Source: Buttiauxella noackiae ATCC 51607
Lineage (GTDB): Bacteria; Pseudomonadota; Gammaproteobacteria; Enterobacterales; Enterobacteriaceae
Assembly (NCBI RefSeq): GCF_001654865.1
Contig: NZ_LXEO01000068.1
Span: 1 to 64,000 of the forward strand
DNA: 64,000 nt
Direction: 5' to 3'
The notes under the pieces were generated by a model. The model worked only from the letters and a program-made list of their open reading frames with translations, searched no databases and was not told the origin of the DNA. A program made the position numbers and the translations under genes. Every line of letters begins with the position of its first letter. Within the stretch, counting starts at the first letter, position 1. Shown in pieces: positions 18,650 to 30,344 of the stretch.

Positions 18650-19594
18650 ATGTCTGATAATTATGTAGAACAACCAACAGTTCATGATGGGTTTAAACCT
18701 CAACTACGTTCTGTTGATTTAAATTTATTAACTGTATTTGATGCTGTTATGCAAGTGCAGAATATTACCCGTGCAGCTCAAACTCTGGGGATGTCTCAGC
18801 CCGCAGTGAGTAATGCGGTAGCCCGATTGAAAATAATGTTCAATGATGAGCTATTCGTGCGGTATGGCCGAGGTATACAGCCTACGGCTCGCGCTTTCCA
18901 ACTGTTTGGCTCCATCCGCCAGGCTTTACAGTTGGTACAGAATGAGTTGCCAGGAGCAGGCTTTGATCCAGGCTGCAGTGAAAGGGTGTTTAACATTTGT
19001 GTCAGCAGTCCTTTAGACAATTTTTTAACATCAGTTATCTTTAATAATGTGAAACGCTTTGCGCCAGGAATTCAGTTACTCTTTAAGTCGTCTTTAAATA
19101 AAGATATTGAACATCAATTGCGTTATCAGGAAACAGAGTTTGTTATTAGCTATACTGAATTTCGTCGTCCTGAGTTTACATGTATTCCATTATTTGAAGA
19201 TGAAATGGTCCTGGTGGCTAGTAAGAAACATCCACGTTTAGTTAAACCATTAACTGAAGAAGATATTTATAACGAAAAACATGCGGTTGTTTCTCTGGAA
19301 CGCTTTGCATCATTCAGTGCACCATGGTATCAAACAGCAGATAGACTATCCTGTATTGCCTATCAAGGCATGGCAATGACCAGCGTTTTAAATATTGTGT
19401 CGCAGACGCAACTGGTTGCGATAGCACCACGCTGGTTAGCAGAGGAGTTTTCTGACTCACTTAATTTGCAAACATTCCCATTGCCGCTAAAGGATAATAC
19501 GGTCACTTGTTATTTATCGTGGCATGAAGCCGCCGGCCGCGATAAAGGGCACCAATGGATGGAGAAATTGCTGACCACGGTGTGTAGTAAATAG
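18650..19594 (+). CDS. leuO: LysR-type regulator LeuO
   Basis: 314 residues, the E. coli length, from the ATG at 18650 (MSDNYVEQ) with GTGGAG upstream. The winged helix-turn-helix is near residues 25-65 ([20 protein letters not shown] then [15 protein letters not shown]), followed by a LysR co-inducer domain. LeuO antagonises H-NS at many loci. The N-terminus and parts of the effector domain differ from E. coli more than in the neighbouring genes, which is usual for this regulator. It is flanked by leu and ilvIH as in E. coli. Confidence 0.95.
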   Translation: MSDNYVEQPTVHDGFKPQLRSVDLNLLTVFDAVMQVQNITRAAQTLGMSQPAVSNAVARLKIMFNDELFVRYGRGIQPTARAFQLFGSIRQALQLVQNELPGAGFDPGCSERVFNICVSSPLDNFLTSVIFNNVKRFAPGIQLLFKSSLNKDIEHQLRYQETEFVISYTEFRRPEFTCIPLFEDEMVLVASKKHPRLVKPLTEEDIYNEKHAVVSLERFASFSAPWYQTADRLSCIAYQGMAMTSVLNIVSQTQLVAIAPRWLAEEFSDSLNLQTFPLPLKDNTVTCYLSWHEAAGRDKGHQWMEKLLTTVCSK

Positions 19595-19618
19595 ATTTAG
19601 AATCTTCTTCTGAGTTAT

Positions 19619-19656
19619 CCGGATGGTTAAAACCATCCGGTTATCCTTCTTTTATT
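19619..19656 (+). terminator. Terminator after leuO
   Basis: CCGGATGG (19619-19626) pairs with CCATCCGG (19633-19640), followed by a T-rich stretch (TTATCCTTCTTTT). Confidence 0.75.
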
Positions 19657-20005
19657 GGTTTTTGTAGTTTTTTCCGCTTTAGTTGATTTTGTGCTTTCTC
19701 TCCAGAACACCTGATAAATCGCGCGCTAATTAGATTTATCCTGCAAAGCCACCATTCGTAATATTTTCAGTCATCATTTCTCCTTATATTCAGAGCTTAA
19801 CTCTGCCAGTCGAGGGTTTTGTAGTGGTCGCAAGAAAATCCCTGTTTGAGGCGTGAACATTGGTAATTGATTGCCTGATTTTCAACGGTTATGTTAGGTA
19901 ACTATCAATAATAAAAAGACATATGCAGGGCGCAACAACCTGCCTCAACGACTTAGCTGAAATGATTTCGGTGGTCGGTCAAACACGTAAGCCTGGAGGC
20001 AAACC
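19657..20005. other. ilvIH upstream regulatory region
   Basis: About 350 bases before ilvI. A plus-strand frame at 19923-20210 runs into ilvI out of frame and is not credible. In E. coli the ilvIH promoter is activated by Lrp binding to several upstream sites. Here the region is AT-rich, but I cannot define Lrp sites. A small stem (GCAGG/CCTGC, 19925-19943) lies in the probable leader. Confidence 0.45.
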
Positions 20006-21730
20006 ATGGAGATGTTGTCAGGAGCCGAGATGGTCGTCCGATCGCTTATCGATCAGGGCGTTAAACATGTATTCGGTTACCCAGGAGGCGCAGTACTCGA
20101 TATCTATGATGCGCTTCATACTATTGGCGGCATTGATCACGTGCTGGTACGCCATGAACAAGCAGCAGTGCATATGGCTGATGGCCTGGCGCGTGCAACC
20201 GGCGAAGTAGGTGTCGTGCTGGTGACATCTGGTCCCGGTGCCACAAATGCGATTACAGGTATCGCCACTGCTTATATGGACTCCATTCCAATGGTGGTGC
20301 TTTCTGGTCAGGTTGCTACATCGCTGATTGGCTATGATGCATTCCAGGAGTGCGACATGGTGGGGATTTCGCGTCCGGTCGTGAAACACAGCTTTCTAGT
20401 CAAACAAGCAGAAGACATTCCTGGCATCATCAAAAAAGCCTTCTGGCTTGCTGCAAGTGGTCGCCCTGGGCCGGTTGTGGTCGATTTGCCAAAAGACATT
20501 ATGAGTCCGGCAAATAAGTTCCCTTACAGTTACCCCGAAACAGTCAGTATGCGTTCTTACAACCCCACAACTCAGGGGCACAAAGGGCAAATTAAGCGCG
20601 CATTGCAAACCTTGCTGGCGGCGAAAAAGCCGGTCATGTATGTCGGTGGTGGAGCGATCACGTCTGGCTGCCATGATGAGCTGCTTGAGTTAGCCCAGAA
20701 GCTGAATATTCCGGTGGTCTCCTCTTTAATGGGTCTTGGCGTGTTTCCAGGGACTCATCGGCAGGCATTAGGCATGTTAGGTATGCACGGAACCTACGAA
20801 GCCAACATGGTGATGCACAACTCCGATGTAATTTTCGGTGTCGGTGTGCGCTTTGATGACCGAACCACCAACAATCTCGCGAAGTACTGCCCGAATGCGA
20901 CAGTGCTGCATATTGATATCGACCCAACTTCTATTTCTAAAACTGTCGGTGCGGATATTCCTATTGTTGGCGATGCGCGTCAGGTTTTACAACAAATGCT
21001 GGAGCTGGTGGTGCAGGAAGATATGTCGCAATCCTGCGATGATATCCGTGACTGGTGGCACCAGATTGAGCAATGGCGTGCACGTCAGTGTCTGGAGTTT
21101 GATAGAACAAGCGATAAGATTAAGCCGCAGGCGGTGATTGAAACTATCTATCGTTTGACCAAAGGCGAGGCTTACGTCACCTCAGATGTCGGTCAGCACC
21201 AAATGTTTGCTGCACTTTATTACACCTTTGATAAACCTCGCCGTTGGATTAACTCTGGTGGCCTCGGCACTATGGGCTTTGGTTTGCCAGCCGCACTGGG
21301 TGTGAAGCTGGCATTGCCAGACGAAACCGTGGTTTGTGTTACAGGTGATGGCAGTATTCAAATGAATATCCAGGAACTCTCTACCGCGCTGCAATACGGT
21401 TTGCCGGTATTGGTGCTTAACCTCAACAACCGTTATCTCGGTATGGTGAAACAGTGGCAAGACATGATTTATTCTGGCCGCCATTCTCAATCCTACATGG
21501 AGTCGTTACCTGATTTTGTGCGCGTTGCGGAAGCTTATGGGCATGTTGGGATCAACATTAACGAGCCGCATGAACTAGAAAGCAAGTTGATCGAAGCGCT
21601 GGAGGCGGTAGGTAACCAGCGTCTGGTATTTGTCGACGTCGCAGTTGATGGCACTGAGCATGTGTACCCAATGCAGATCCGTGGCGGTGGTATGGATGAG
21701 ATGTGGTTAAGCAAAACGGAGAGAACCTGA
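20006..21730 (+). CDS. ilvI: Acetolactate synthase III large subunit
   Basis: 574 residues, the E. coli length. A ThDP- and FAD-dependent enzyme that condenses pyruvate with pyruvate or 2-oxobutyrate, the first shared step of valine and isoleucine synthesis. Landmarks are the catalytic Glu in [29 protein letters not shown], and the ThDP motif from [12 protein letters not shown] to LNNRYLGMV. The ribosome site GGAGG lies at 19995-19999. The gap to ilvH is 2 bases. Confidence 0.98.
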   Translation: MEMLSGAEMVVRSLIDQGVKHVFGYPGGAVLDIYDALHTIGGIDHVLVRHEQAAVHMADGLARATGEVGVVLVTSGPGATNAITGIATAYMDSIPMVVLSGQVATSLIGYDAFQECDMVGISRPVVKHSFLVKQAEDIPGIIKKAFWLAASGRPGPVVVDLPKDIMSPANKFPYSYPETVSMRSYNPTTQGHKGQIKRALQTLLAAKKPVMYVGGGAITSGCHDELLELAQKLNIPVVSSLMGLGVFPGTHRQALGMLGMHGTYEANMVMHNSDVIFGVGVRFDDRTTNNLAKYCPNATVLHIDIDPTSISKTVGADIPIVGDARQVLQQMLELVVQEDMSQSCDDIRDWWHQIEQWRARQCLEFDRTSDKIKPQAVIETIYRLTKGEAYVTSDVGQHQMFAALYYTFDKPRRWINSGGLGTMGFGLPAALGVKLALPDETVVCVTGDGSIQMNIQELSTALQYGLPVLVLNLNNRYLGMVKQWQDMIYSGRHSQSYMESLPDFVRVAEAYGHVGININEPHELESKLIEALEAVGNQRLVFVDVAVDGTEHVYPMQIRGGGMDEMWLSKTERT

Positions 21731-21732
21731 TT

Positions 21733-22224
21733 ATGCGCCGGATATTATCTGTATTACTCGAAAATGAGTCCGGGGCGCTGTCCCGTGTTATAGGCTTATT
21801 TGCTCAGCGCGGTTACAACATTGAAAGTCTGACCGTGGCTCCGACTGACGATCCCACCCTGTCTCGCATGACTATCCAAACGGTTGGTGATGCGAAAGTG
21901 TTGGAGCAGATTGAAAAGCAACTGCATAAACTAGTGGATGTCCTGCGTGTCAGCGAACTGGTGCAAGGGGCGCATGTCGAGCGTGAAATCATGCTGGTAA
22001 AAGTGCAGGCAAGTGGTTACGGGCGTGAAGAAGTGAAGCGCAACGCAGAAATCTTCCGTGGGCAAATCATTGATGTCACACCAACGCTCTACACGGTTCA
22101 ACTGGCAGGAACCAGCGACAAACTGGATGCGTTCCTGAATACCATTCGTGAAGTGGCTAAGATTGTGGAAGTAGCACGCTCAGGTATTGTAGGCGTATCG
22201 CGTGGCGATAAGATTATGCGCTAG
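21733..22224 (+). CDS. ilvH: Acetolactate synthase III regulatory subunit
   Basis: 163 residues from [20 protein letters not shown]. The N-terminal ACT domain binds valine and confers feedback inhibition on IlvI. The conserved C-terminal domain carries [20 protein letters not shown]. The longer frame that begins inside ilvI is not used. A strong terminator follows. Confidence 0.98.
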   Translation: MRRILSVLLENESGALSRVIGLFAQRGYNIESLTVAPTDDPTLSRMTIQTVGDAKVLEQIEKQLHKLVDVLRVSELVQGAHVEREIMLVKVQASGYGREEVKRNAEIFRGQIIDVTPTLYTVQLAGTSDKLDAFLNTIREVAKIVEVARSGIVGVSRGDKIMR

Positions 22225-22247
22225 CCGGTAAAGGCGGCTAAATAATA

Positions 22248-22279
22248 AACCCGGTAAAACACGTACCGGGTTTTTTTTT
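22248..22279 (+). terminator. ilvIH terminator
   Basis: AAACCCGGTA (22248-22257) pairs with TACCGGGTTT (22264-22273), and a T-run continues to 22279. Confidence 0.92.
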
Positions 22280-22398
22280 GCAAATGGCGCAGCAACTGCC
22301 AGCAAAAGCGGTTGCCCGAGGTATTATTCTGCGCTTAGATGATAAAAATGAAACCATGACCAGGGTATGGTTATGGAAATCCTAAATAAGGGGCTACT

Positions 22399-23403
22399 GT
22401 GAAATTGGATGAAATCGCGCGCCTGGCTGGAGTTTCGCGCACCACGGCGAGCTACGTCATCAACGGTAAGGCAAAACAGTATCGCGTTAGCGATAAGACC
22501 GTTGAGAAAGTCATGGCAGTTGTACGCGAACATAACTACCACCCGAATGCTGTGGCTGCAGGATTACGTGCCGGGCGCACGCGTTCTATCGGATTAGTTA
22601 TTCCAGACCTTGAGAACACAAGTTATACCCGTATCGCCAACTATCTGGAGCGTCAGGCTCGTCAGCGCGGATATCAGTTGCTTATCGCGTGCTCTGAAGA
22701 CCAGCCAGATAATGAAATGCGTTGTATTGAGCATCTTCTACAACGCCAGGTTGATGCGATCATTGTTTCAACTTCATTGCCACCTGAACACCCTTTCTAT
22801 CAGCGTTGGGCAAATGATCCGTTTCCTATCATCGCACTTGACCGTGCACTCGATCGTGAAAATTTCATCAGCGTAGTTGGAGCAGACCAGGAAGACGCGG
22901 AGATGCTGGCCAGCGAGCTGCGTACTTTCCCTGCTGAAACGGTTCTTTATCTTGGCGCGTTGCCGGAATTGTCAGTTAGTTACTTGCGTGAACAAGGTTT
23001 CCGCAGCGCGTGGAAAGATGATCCACGTGAAGTGCACTTCTTATATGCGAATAGTTATGAGCGTGAAGCCGCCGCGCAGCTTTTTGATAAGTGGTTGGAA
23101 ACTCACCCAATGCCGCAGGCTCTGTACACCACTTCTTTTGCATTATTACAAGGTGTCATGGATGTAACATTGCGTCGTGAAGGGCATTTGCCTTCAGAGT
23201 TAGCTATTGCGACTTTCGGAGACAATGAGCTGCTTGATTTCCTGCAATGTCCAGTATTGGCTGTTGCGCAGCGCCACCGTGATGTAGCGGAACGAGTACT
23301 GGAATTAGTATTGGCAAGCCTCGATGAGCCACGTAAACCTAAGCCTGGATTAACCCGTATTCGTCGTAATCTATATCGCCGTGGCAGTTTAAGTCGCCAC
23401 TAA
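22399..23403 (+). CDS. cra: Catabolite repressor/activator Cra (FruR)
   Basis: 334 residues, the E. coli length. LacI-family regulator of carbon flow: helix-turn-helix [20 protein letters not shown], hinge, then a periplasmic-binding-protein-like effector domain that responds to fructose phosphates. The order ilvH-cra-mraZ matches E. coli. A short stem (TGGCAG/CTGCCA, 23411-23428) follows the stop and may act as a weak terminator. Confidence 0.97.
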   Translation: MKLDEIARLAGVSRTTASYVINGKAKQYRVSDKTVEKVMAVVREHNYHPNAVAAGLRAGRTRSIGLVIPDLENTSYTRIANYLERQARQRGYQLLIACSEDQPDNEMRCIEHLLQRQVDAIIVSTSLPPEHPFYQRWANDPFPIIALDRALDRENFISVVGADQEDAEMLASELRTFPAETVLYLGALPELSVSYLREQGFRSAWKDDPREVHFLYANSYEREAAAQLFDKWLETHPMPQALYTTSFALLQGVMDVTLRREGHLPSELAIATFGDNELLDFLQCPVLAVAQRHRDVAERVLELVLASLDEPRKPKPGLTRIRRNLYRRGSLSRH

Positions 23404-23428
23404 CAAGAGTTGGCAGTTACGGCTGCCA

Positions 23429-23876
23429 TTCTTAATTAAGAATAATCCCGTTTTATTTCCCATGGTTATTCAGGTAATTATTTTTCATTGATAATAGACA
23501 CTTCTCTTAATTCCAGAATCGATATAATTCCTCCTTCTGAATTATTTTGTTACATAGCAGTGTGTAAAAGTGCCCGATAATTAAACAATAGTTCTTAGTG
23601 AGCATTCAAACTAACCCGCAGCCCGCGTTTCGCCTGCATCTGGCGCTGTTATCCTGCAGAGAAATACCTTAAAATGCCGACCGCGTCGCAAACTGAACAC
23701 TTCATATTTTACCTTGCAGGTTTTCAGTCGATTTAACGATATTTATGCTTATTGATCTTTTTTCTTTCAAATATTCATAACGTTAATTTTGCATCGTGGA
23801 TGTAGCGCCTTTTCACGCCAGTCAATTATCAATCGCTTAGGAGATGAAAATTATTTCCATCAGCGTTGTAGCTTGC
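23429..23876. other. cra-mraZ intergenic region with no gene seen
   Basis: About 450 AT-rich bases upstream of the dcw promoter. No ORF with a ribosome site was found. A plus-strand frame at 23789-23989 overlaps the promoter and mraZ and is judged spurious. Confidence 0.5.
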
Positions 23877-23906
23877 TTGACAAGGTTTTCCTCCGCTCCG
23901 TAAACT
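23877..23906 (+). promoter_or_regulatory. dcw cluster promoter (Pmra)
   Basis: TTGACA (23877-23882) and TAAACT (23901-23906), spaced 18 bases, about 60 bases before mraZ. This corresponds to the main promoter of the division and cell-wall cluster in E. coli. Confidence 0.8.
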
Positions 23907-23913
23907 CCTTTGG

Positions 23914-23939
23914 GTGGGAATTTGTGGGTCAAAGTGGTG
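23914..23939 (+). promoter_or_regulatory. MraZ operator (GTGG repeats)
   Basis: Three repeats, GTGGGA, GTGGGT and GTGGTG, start at 23914, 23924 and 23934, exactly one helical turn apart. MraZ binds such repeats in E. coli and represses its own cluster. They lie just downstream of the -10 element. Confidence 0.88.
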
Positions 23940-23967
23940 GAAAGGGGAATTTAAGGGTGAGGCTGGC

Positions 23968-24426
23968 ATGTTCCGTGGGGCAACATTAGTCAATCTCGAC
24001 AGCAAAGGGCGGCTTGCCGTACCTACCCGTTACCGGGATGCGCTTGTCGAAACCTCTGAAGGTCAGATGGTTTGTACCATCGACATTCATCACCCATGCC
24101 TGCTGCTTTATACCCTTCCCGAGTGGGAAATTATCGAACAAAAGCTAGCTCGTCTGTCGAGCATGAACCCGGTTGAACGTCGCGTGCAGCGACTATTACT
24201 GGGCCATGCCAGTGAATGTCAGATGGATAGCGCCGGGCGATTATTGCTGGCACCTGTTTTGCGCCAATACGCCGGGCTAACCAAAGAAGTGATGCTGGTT
24301 GGGCAGTTCAATAAGTTTGAACTGTGGGATGAAACGACCTGGCATCAACAGGTCAAGGAAGACATCGACGCTGAGCAGACTACGACGACTACCTTGTCGG
24401 ACCGTCTGCAGGACTTGTCACTATAA
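23968..24426 (+). CDS. mraZ: Transcriptional regulator MraZ
   Basis: 152 residues from [20 protein letters not shown], the E. coli length. Two AbrB-like MraZ repeats carry the DSKGR and DSAGR motifs (near residues 11 and 89). MraZ binds the GTGG repeats of its own promoter, and RsmH counteracts it. The upstream part of the frame (from 23914) is the operator and is not coding. It is the first gene of the dcw cluster. Confidence 0.97.
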   Translation: MFRGATLVNLDSKGRLAVPTRYRDALVETSEGQMVCTIDIHHPCLLLYTLPEWEIIEQKLARLSSMNPVERRVQRLLLGHASECQMDSAGRLLLAPVLRQYAGLTKEVMLVGQFNKFELWDETTWHQQVKEDIDAEQTTTTTLSDRLQDLSL

Positions 24427-24429
24427 ATA

Positions 24430-25371
24430 ATGATGGAAAATTTTAAACATACTTCAGTCCTGCTTGATGAGGCCGTGAATGGTCTCAACATTCGTCAGGA
24501 TGGCATTTACATTGATGGCACGTTTGGCCGCGGTGGTCACTCTCGCTTGATTCTTTCCCAACTGGGACCAGAAGGGCGCCTGTTGGCAATCGACCGCGAT
24601 CCTCAAGCGATTGAGGCTGCTAAGGCAATTGATGATCCGCGCTTCTCTATCATTCATGGACCTTTCTCTGAATTAGCTGAATACGCACGCGAACGCGACT
24701 TACTAGGCAAAATTGACGGCATCTTGTTGGATCTTGGCGTCTCTTCCCCACAACTTGATGATGCAGAACGCGGCTTCTCGTTTATGCGTGATGGCCCGTT
24801 GGATATGCGTATGGACCCGACTCGTGGCCAGTCAGCTGCGGAATGGTTGCTCAGTGCTGAAGAAGCAGATATCGCCTGGGTGATTAAAACCTTCGGTGAA
24901 GAAAAGTTTGGTAAACGTATTGCGCGCGCCATTATTGAGCGCAACCGCGAACAGCCAATGACACGCACTAAAGAACTTGCGACGGTTGTAGCTGCGGCAA
25001 TGCCGGTTAAAGACAAATTCAAACACCCGGCCACGCGTACTTTCCAGGCTATTCGTATCTGGATAAACAGCGAACTTGAAGAGATCGAAAAGGCACTGAA
25101 AGGCTCGATTGAAACACTGGCAACGGGTGGGCGCCTGTCAATTATCAGTTTCCATTCTCTTGAAGACCGCATTGTTAAGCGCTTTATGCGCGAAAACACC
25201 CGTGGCCCACAGGTTCCTGCCGGTATCCCAATGACTGAAGCCCAGCTCAATAAGCTCGGTGGCAGATATTTAAAATCAATCGGCAAAATGATGCCTGGTG
25301 ATGAAGAAGTGGCGGAAAACCCGCGCGCGCGTAGTTCGGTGCTGCGCATCGCTGAAAGGACGAACGCATGA
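24430..25371 (+). CDS. rsmH: 16S rRNA (cytosine-1402-N4)-methyltransferase
   Basis: 313 residues, the E. coli length. SAM-dependent methyltransferase (also called MraW) acting on C1402 in the ribosomal P site. SAM motif: [16 protein letters not shown]; further block: [20 protein letters not shown]. The first two codons are both ATG, as in E. coli. The end overlaps ftsL by 4 bases (ATGA). Confidence 0.98.
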   Translation: MMENFKHTSVLLDEAVNGLNIRQDGIYIDGTFGRGGHSRLILSQLGPEGRLLAIDRDPQAIEAAKAIDDPRFSIIHGPFSELAEYARERDLLGKIDGILLDLGVSSPQLDDAERGFSFMRDGPLDMRMDPTRGQSAAEWLLSAEEADIAWVIKTFGEEKFGKRIARAIIERNREQPMTRTKELATVVAAAMPVKDKFKHPATRTFQAIRIWINSELEEIEKALKGSIETLATGGRLSIISFHSLEDRIVKRFMRENTRGPQVPAGIPMTEAQLNKLGGRYLKSIGKMMPGDEEVAENPRARSSVLRIAERTNA

Positions 25372-25733
25372 TCAGCAAAGTGGCAGAAGCCCTACATAAA
25401 GTTACTGGCCAGTTGAGCAGTGGCGAGCGGCATGCACTACCAGGAGTGATTGGTGGTGATTTGTTGCGTCATGGGAAACTACCACTGATCTTGTTCACCT
25501 CCATTATCATTACTGCCATTTTTGTTGTGACAACCGCTCACCACACCCGTCTGCTCACCGCTCAGCGTGAGCAAATGGTTGTGGAACGTGATGCGCTGGA
25601 TATCGAATGGCGAAATCTGATTTTGGAAGAAAATGCACTGGGCGATCATAGCCGGGTGGAGCGGGTCGCAACGGAAAAGCTGCAATTGCAGCATGTTGAC
25701 CCATCGCAGGAAAATATTGTAGTTCAGCAATAA
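25368..25733 (+). CDS. ftsL: Cell division protein FtsL
   Basis: 121 residues, the E. coli length. Bitopic inner-membrane protein: cytoplasmic tail to about residue 37, one membrane helix ([20 protein letters not shown]), then a periplasmic leucine-zipper-like coiled coil ([20 protein letters not shown]). It forms the FtsQLB complex that activates septal synthesis by FtsWI. Confidence 0.97.
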   Translation: MISKVAEALHKVTGQLSSGERHALPGVIGGDLLRHGKLPLILFTSIIITAIFVVTTAHHTRLLTAQREQMVVERDALDIEWRNLILEENALGDHSRVERVATEKLQLQHVDPSQENIVVQQ

Positions 25734-25748
25734 GGAATCGCGTGGCAG

Positions 25749-27515
25749 ATGAGAGCAGCGGCAAAAACGCTTAAACCGAAACGCCAGGAAGAACAGGCCA
25801 ACTTTGTAAGTTGGCGTTTTGCGTTGCTTTGCGGTTGCATTTTGCTGGCGCTGGTTTTCTTGCTGGGGCGCGTTGCCTGGCTGCAAATCATTGCGCCAGA
25901 TATGCTGGTTCGCCAGGGAGACATGCGCTCTTTGCGTGTGCAGGAAGTCTCTACTTCTCGTGGCATGATTAGCGATCGCGCTGGTCGTCCATTGGCAGTA
26001 AGCGTGCCGGTGAATGCGATTTGGGCCGATCCGAAAGAGCTGCATGATGCGGGTGGTATTACGCTGGATAACCGCTGGAAAGCGCTGGCGGATGCTCTGA
26101 AAATCCCTCTTGATCAACTGGCCTCCCGCGTTAACAGCAACCCGAAAGGCCGATTTATTTATCTCGCCCGTCAGGTGAACCCTGATATTGGCGATTACAT
26201 CAAAAAACTCAAACTTCCCGGCATTCATTTACGTCAGGAATCTCGCCGTTACTACCCTTCTGGCGAAGTAACCGCTCACCTTATTGGCTTCACTAACGTT
26301 GATAGCCAGGGTATCGAGGGTGTTGAAAAAAGCTTCGACAAATGGCTAACCGGCCAACCGGGCGAGCGCATCGTGCGTAAAGACCGTTTCGGGCGTGTTA
26401 TTGAAGACATTTCATCAACTGACAGCCAGGCCGCTCATAACCTCGCGTTGAGTATCGATGAACGTTTGCAGGCGTTAGTTTATCGCGAGCTAAACAATGC
26501 TGTTGCCTTCAACAAAGCGGAATCAGGTAGTGCGGTGCTGGTCGATGTAAGCACTGGCGAAGTGTTAGCGATGGCAAACAGTCCATCCTATAACCCAAAT
26601 AATTTAAGCGGAACCCCGAAGGACATCATGCGTAATCGTACCATTACGGATGTTTTCGAGCCGGGTTCGACAGTGAAACCGATGGTGGTAATGACTGCGC
26701 TGCAACGTGGCGTGGTACGTGAAAATACCGTTCTGAATACCGTGCCGTACCGCATTAATGGTCATGAGATCAAAGATGTGGCGCGCTACAGCGAATTGAC
26801 CCTTACCGGGGTGCTACAGAAGTCGAGTAACGTCGGGGTTTCTAAACTGGCGTTAGCGATGCCCTCCTCAGCGTTGGTAGATACTTACTCACGTTTTGGA
26901 TTGGGAAAAGCGACCAACTTGGGGCTGGTCGGAGAACGCAGTGGCTTATATCCGCAAAAACAACGGTGGTCTGACATAGAGAGGGCCACCTTCTCTTTCG
27001 GCTACGGGCTAATGGTAACCCCGTTACAGTTAGCGCGAGTCTACGCAACGATTGGCAGCTACGGCGTGTATCGCCCACTGTCAATTACGAAGGTTGATCC
27101 ACCGGTTCCGGGTGAACGTATTTTCCCTGAGCAGTTGGTTCGTACCGTCGTTCATATGATGGAAAGTGTGGCATTGCCTGGTGGTGGTGGTGTTAAAGCA
27201 GCCATCAAAGGCTACCGCATTGCAATCAAGACCGGTACGGCGAAAAAAGTCGGCCCGGACGGAAAATACGTCAACAAATACATTGCTTACACCGCAGGCG
27301 TAGCGCCAGCAAGTAACCCTCGATTTGCGCTGGTTGTGGTGATTAACGACCCACAGGCAGGGAAGTATTACGGTGGTGCCGTCTCTGCACCTGTGTTCGG
27401 TGCCATTATGGGCGGCGTTCTGCGCACCATGAATATCGAACCGGATGCTCTGGCGACAGGTGAAAAAAGTGAATTTGTAATTAATCAAAATGAGGGATCA
27501 GGTGGCAGATCGTAA
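25749..27515 (+). CDS. ftsI: Septal peptidoglycan transpeptidase FtsI (PBP3)
   Basis: 588 residues, the E. coli length. An N-terminal membrane anchor (about residues 20-42) is followed by a pedestal domain and the penicillin-binding domain with STVK (SxxK nucleophile, near 307), SSN (near 359) and KTGTAKK (near 494). It cross-links septal murein together with FtsW. The C-terminal end is trimmed in E. coli. The last 14 bases overlap murE. Confidence 0.98.
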   Translation: MRAAAKTLKPKRQEEQANFVSWRFALLCGCILLALVFLLGRVAWLQIIAPDMLVRQGDMRSLRVQEVSTSRGMISDRAGRPLAVSVPVNAIWADPKELHDAGGITLDNRWKALADALKIPLDQLASRVNSNPKGRFIYLARQVNPDIGDYIKKLKLPGIHLRQESRRYYPSGEVTAHLIGFTNVDSQGIEGVEKSFDKWLTGQPGERIVRKDRFGRVIEDISSTDSQAAHNLALSIDERLQALVYRELNNAVAFNKAESGSAVLVDVSTGEVLAMANSPSYNPNNLSGTPKDIMRNRTITDVFEPGSTVKPMVVMTALQRGVVRENTVLNTVPYRINGHEIKDVARYSELTLTGVLQKSSNVGVSKLALAMPSSALVDTYSRFGLGKATNLGLVGERSGLYPQKQRWSDIERATFSFGYGLMVTPLQLARVYATIGSYGVYRPLSITKVDPPVPGERIFPEQLVRTVVHMMESVALPGGGGVKAAIKGYRIAIKTGTAKKVGPDGKYVNKYIAYTAGVAPASNPRFALVVVINDPQAGKYYGGAVSAPVFGAIMGGVLRTMNIEPDALATGEKSEFVINQNEGSGGRS

Positions 27516-28989
27516 TTTGCGCGACCTTCTTGCTCCGTGGGTGCCACAAGCGCCGGAGAGAGCTCTGCGAGAAATGACACTCGATAGCCGCGTGGCGGCA
27601 TCGGGCGACCTTTTTGTAGCTGTAGTCGGTCATCAGGCGGACGGGCGTCGATATATCCCGCAGGCAATAGCGCAAGGCGTAGCCGCTATCGTTGCTGAAG
27701 CTGAAGGCGAAGCAGTAGATGGCGAAATCCGTGAAATGCACGGTGTGCCGGTTATTTATCTGAGTCAGTTGCATCAACGACTTTCTGCTTTGGCTGGGCG
27801 TTTTTACAACGAACCCTCAAGTGCATTACGCCTGGTTGGCGTGACGGGCACTAATGGCAAAACGACTACTGCTCAGTTACTTGCACAGTGGAGCCAGTTA
27901 TTAGGCGAAACCAGTGCCGTTATGGGTACTGTGGGCAATGGTTTACTCGGCAATGTGAAACCGACCGAAAACACCACTGGTTCTGCCGTTGACGTGCAGC
28001 ATGTGCTGGCGGCTCTGGCTGATGAAGGCGCAAGCTTTGCGGCCATGGAAGTCTCCTCACACGGGCTGATTCAGCATCGTGTTTCTGCATTGAAATTCGC
28101 CGCCAGTGTGTTCACCAATCTCAGCCGCGATCACCTTGATTACCACGGTGATATGGCAGGTTATGAAGCGGCGAAGTGGTTGTTGTTCTCCGAACATGAT
28201 TACGGTCATGCAATCATTAATGCCGATGATGAAATCGGACGCAATTGGTTAGCGCGTTTGCCTGATGCTGTTGCCGTTACGATGGAAAATAATTTGCAGC
28301 CAGGCTGTCGTGGCCGTTGGTTGAAAGCAACCAATGTGCATTATCACGATGGCGGGGCCACCATCCAGTTCAGCTCTTCATGGGGCGATGGAGAAATTGA
28401 AAGCCGCCTGATGGGGGCTTTTAACGTCAGTAACTTGTTGTTAGCGTTGGCAACCCTGTTAGTGCTGGATTACCCACTCGAAGAACTGCTGAAAACGGCT
28501 CCGAGCCTGCAACCGGTTTGTGGCCGCATGGAAGTTTTCGCAGCTCCTGGTAAGCCGACGGTTGTGGTGGATTATGCCCATACACCAGATGCGCTGGAAA
28601 AAGCCCTGCAGGCAGCTCGTCTACATTGTAGCGGCAAGCTGTGGTGTGTCTTCGGCTGTGGTGGCGACCGTGATAAAGGAAAGCGCCCAATTATGGGTGG
28701 GATCGCTGAACAGTATGCTGATGTTGTTGTTGTTACCGATGACAATCCTCGCACTGAAGAGCCAAAAGCGATCGTTGCCGATATTCTGATCGGTATGCTG
28801 GATGCGGGCCGTGTACATGTGGTTTCAGGCCGTGCTGAAGCCGTCACTAACGCGGTTATGCAAGCGCAAGAAAATGATGTGGTTCTGGTGGCAGGGAAAG
28901 GTCATGAGGACTATCAAATCGTAGGTGTACGCCGTCTGGACTACTCTGATCGTGTCACTGTCGCCCGTCTTTTGGGGGTTGTGGCATGA
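27502..28989 (+). CDS. murE: UDP-MurNAc-tripeptide synthetase (meso-DAP adding)
   Basis: 495 residues from a GTG start, [14 protein letters not shown], as in E. coli; a nearby ATG at 27490 is not preferred. It adds meso-diaminopimelate to UDP-MurNAc-L-Ala-D-Glu. The ATP site is [16 protein letters not shown] and the DAP-specificity motif is DNPRTEEP. It overlaps ftsI by 14 bases and murF by 4. Confidence 0.98.
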   Translation: MADRNLRDLLAPWVPQAPERALREMTLDSRVAASGDLFVAVVGHQADGRRYIPQAIAQGVAAIVAEAEGEAVDGEIREMHGVPVIYLSQLHQRLSALAGRFYNEPSSALRLVGVTGTNGKTTTAQLLAQWSQLLGETSAVMGTVGNGLLGNVKPTENTTGSAVDVQHVLAALADEGASFAAMEVSSHGLIQHRVSALKFAASVFTNLSRDHLDYHGDMAGYEAAKWLLFSEHDYGHAIINADDEIGRNWLARLPDAVAVTMENNLQPGCRGRWLKATNVHYHDGGATIQFSSSWGDGEIESRLMGAFNVSNLLLALATLLVLDYPLEELLKTAPSLQPVCGRMEVFAAPGKPTVVVDYAHTPDALEKALQAARLHCSGKLWCVFGCGGDRDKGKRPIMGGIAEQYADVVVVTDDNPRTEEPKAIVADILIGMLDAGRVHVVSGRAEAVTNAVMQAQENDVVLVAGKGHEDYQIVGVRRLDYSDRVTVARLLGVVA

Positions 28990-30344
28990 TTCGCGTTTCA
29001 TTGAGTCAACTCGCTACCATCCTGCATGGAGAGCTGCACGGTGCCGATATCGATATCATTGATGTTACTACCGACACGCGCAAATTAACGCAGGGCTGTC
29101 TGTTTGTCGCACTGAAAGGTGAGCGTTTTGATGCTCACGACTTTGCGCAAGATGCCGTTAAAGGTGGGGCAGGGGCGTTACTGGTTAGCCGCAAGTTAGC
29201 TATTGATGTCCCACAGCTTGTCGTTGCCGATACGCATCAGGCATTTGGCGAGCTCGGAGCCTGGGTGCGTCAGCAAGTTCCAACACGTATTGTCGCGCTG
29301 ACCGGCTCTTCCGGCAAAACCTCTGTAAAAGAGATGACCGCGGCTATTTTGCGTGAATGCGGTAACACCTTATATACCGCTGGCAATCTGAATAACGATA
29401 TTGGCGTGCCAATGACGTTGTTACGCCTGACGCCAGAACATGAATATGCGGTCATTGAGCTCGGTGCGAATCACCAGGGTGAAATCGCCTGGACTGTGAA
29501 TCTCACGCGTCCGGAAGCTGCATTGGTAAATAACCTGGCGGCTGCACACCTGGAAGGGTTTGGGTCGCTTGCCGGTGTTGCAAAAGCAAAAGGCGAAATA
29601 TTCGCTGGTTTGTCCGAGAACGGCATCGCTATTCTCAACGCAGATAATAATGACTGGCTGAACTGGCAGGAAGTGATTGGTGAGCGCAAAGTATGGCGTT
29701 TTTCACCGAATGCCACAGGCAGTGATTTTACTGCAACCAATGTGCACATCACCGCGCATGGCACCGATTTCACCATCAAAACACCAATGGGTGACGTTGA
29801 TGTTACGCTCCCACTTCCTGGTCGCCATAACATAGCTAATGCGCTGGCTGCGGCCTCACTTGCGATGTCGGTAGGCGCTTCTCTGGGGGCGGTTAAAACC
29901 GGTCTGGCAGGGCTTAAAGCCGTACCTGGGCGTCTGTTCCCAATTCAACTTTCTGAAAACCAACTGCTACTCGACGACAGTTACAACGCCAATGTGGGGT
30001 CGATGACCGCTGCAGCGCAGGTGCTGTCTGAAATGCCGGGTTACCGTGTGATGGTGGTCGGTGACATGGGTGAGTTGGGTGCAGAGTCTGTGGAATGCCA
30101 TCGTCAGGTGGGGGAAGCAGCAAAAGCATCAGGCATTGATTGCGTACTAAGCGTGGGCACACTGAGCGAAACAATCAGTACAGCCTCTGAAGTTGGCGAA
30201 CATTTTACCGATAAGCCTTCTTTAATTGTGCGCCTGAGGGCGCTACTCGCAGAGCATTCAATGATTACCATTTTAGTGAAGGGTTCACGTAGTGCCGCCA
30301 TGGAACAGGTCGTACACGCATTACAGGAGAATGGAACATGTTAG
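28986..30344 (+). CDS. murF: UDP-MurNAc-pentapeptide synthetase (D-Ala-D-Ala adding)
   Basis: 452 residues, the E. coli length. Cytoplasmic ATP-dependent ligase adding D-Ala-D-Ala to the UDP-MurNAc tripeptide. The ATP loop is [16 protein letters not shown], and further Mur-ligase blocks are [13 protein letters not shown] and [13 protein letters not shown]. It overlaps mraY by 7 bases. Confidence 0.98.
   Translation: MIRVSLSQLATILHGELHGADIDIIDVTTDTRKLTQGCLFVALKGERFDAHDFAQDAVKGGAGALLVSRKLAIDVPQLVVADTHQAFGELGAWVRQQVPTRIVALTGSSGKTSVKEMTAAILRECGNTLYTAGNLNNDIGVPMTLLRLTPEHEYAVIELGANHQGEIAWTVNLTRPEAALVNNLAAAHLEGFGSLAGVAKAKGEIFAGLSENGIAILNADNNDWLNWQEVIGERKVWRFSPNATGSDFTATNVHITAHGTDFTIKTPMGDVDVTLPLPGRHNIANALAAASLAMSVGASLGAVKTGLAGLKAVPGRLFPIQLSENQLLLDDSYNANVGSMTAAAQVLSEMPGYRVMVVGDMGELGAESVECHRQVGEAAKASGIDCVLSVGTLSETISTASEVGEHFTDKPSLIVRLRALLAEHSMITILVKGSRSAAMEQVVHALQENGTC

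Noticed and set aside
19923-20210. 95-codon frame upstream of and overlapping ilvI
   Set aside because: Its first part is the ilvI leader and the rest is ilvI read in another frame; no family similarity.
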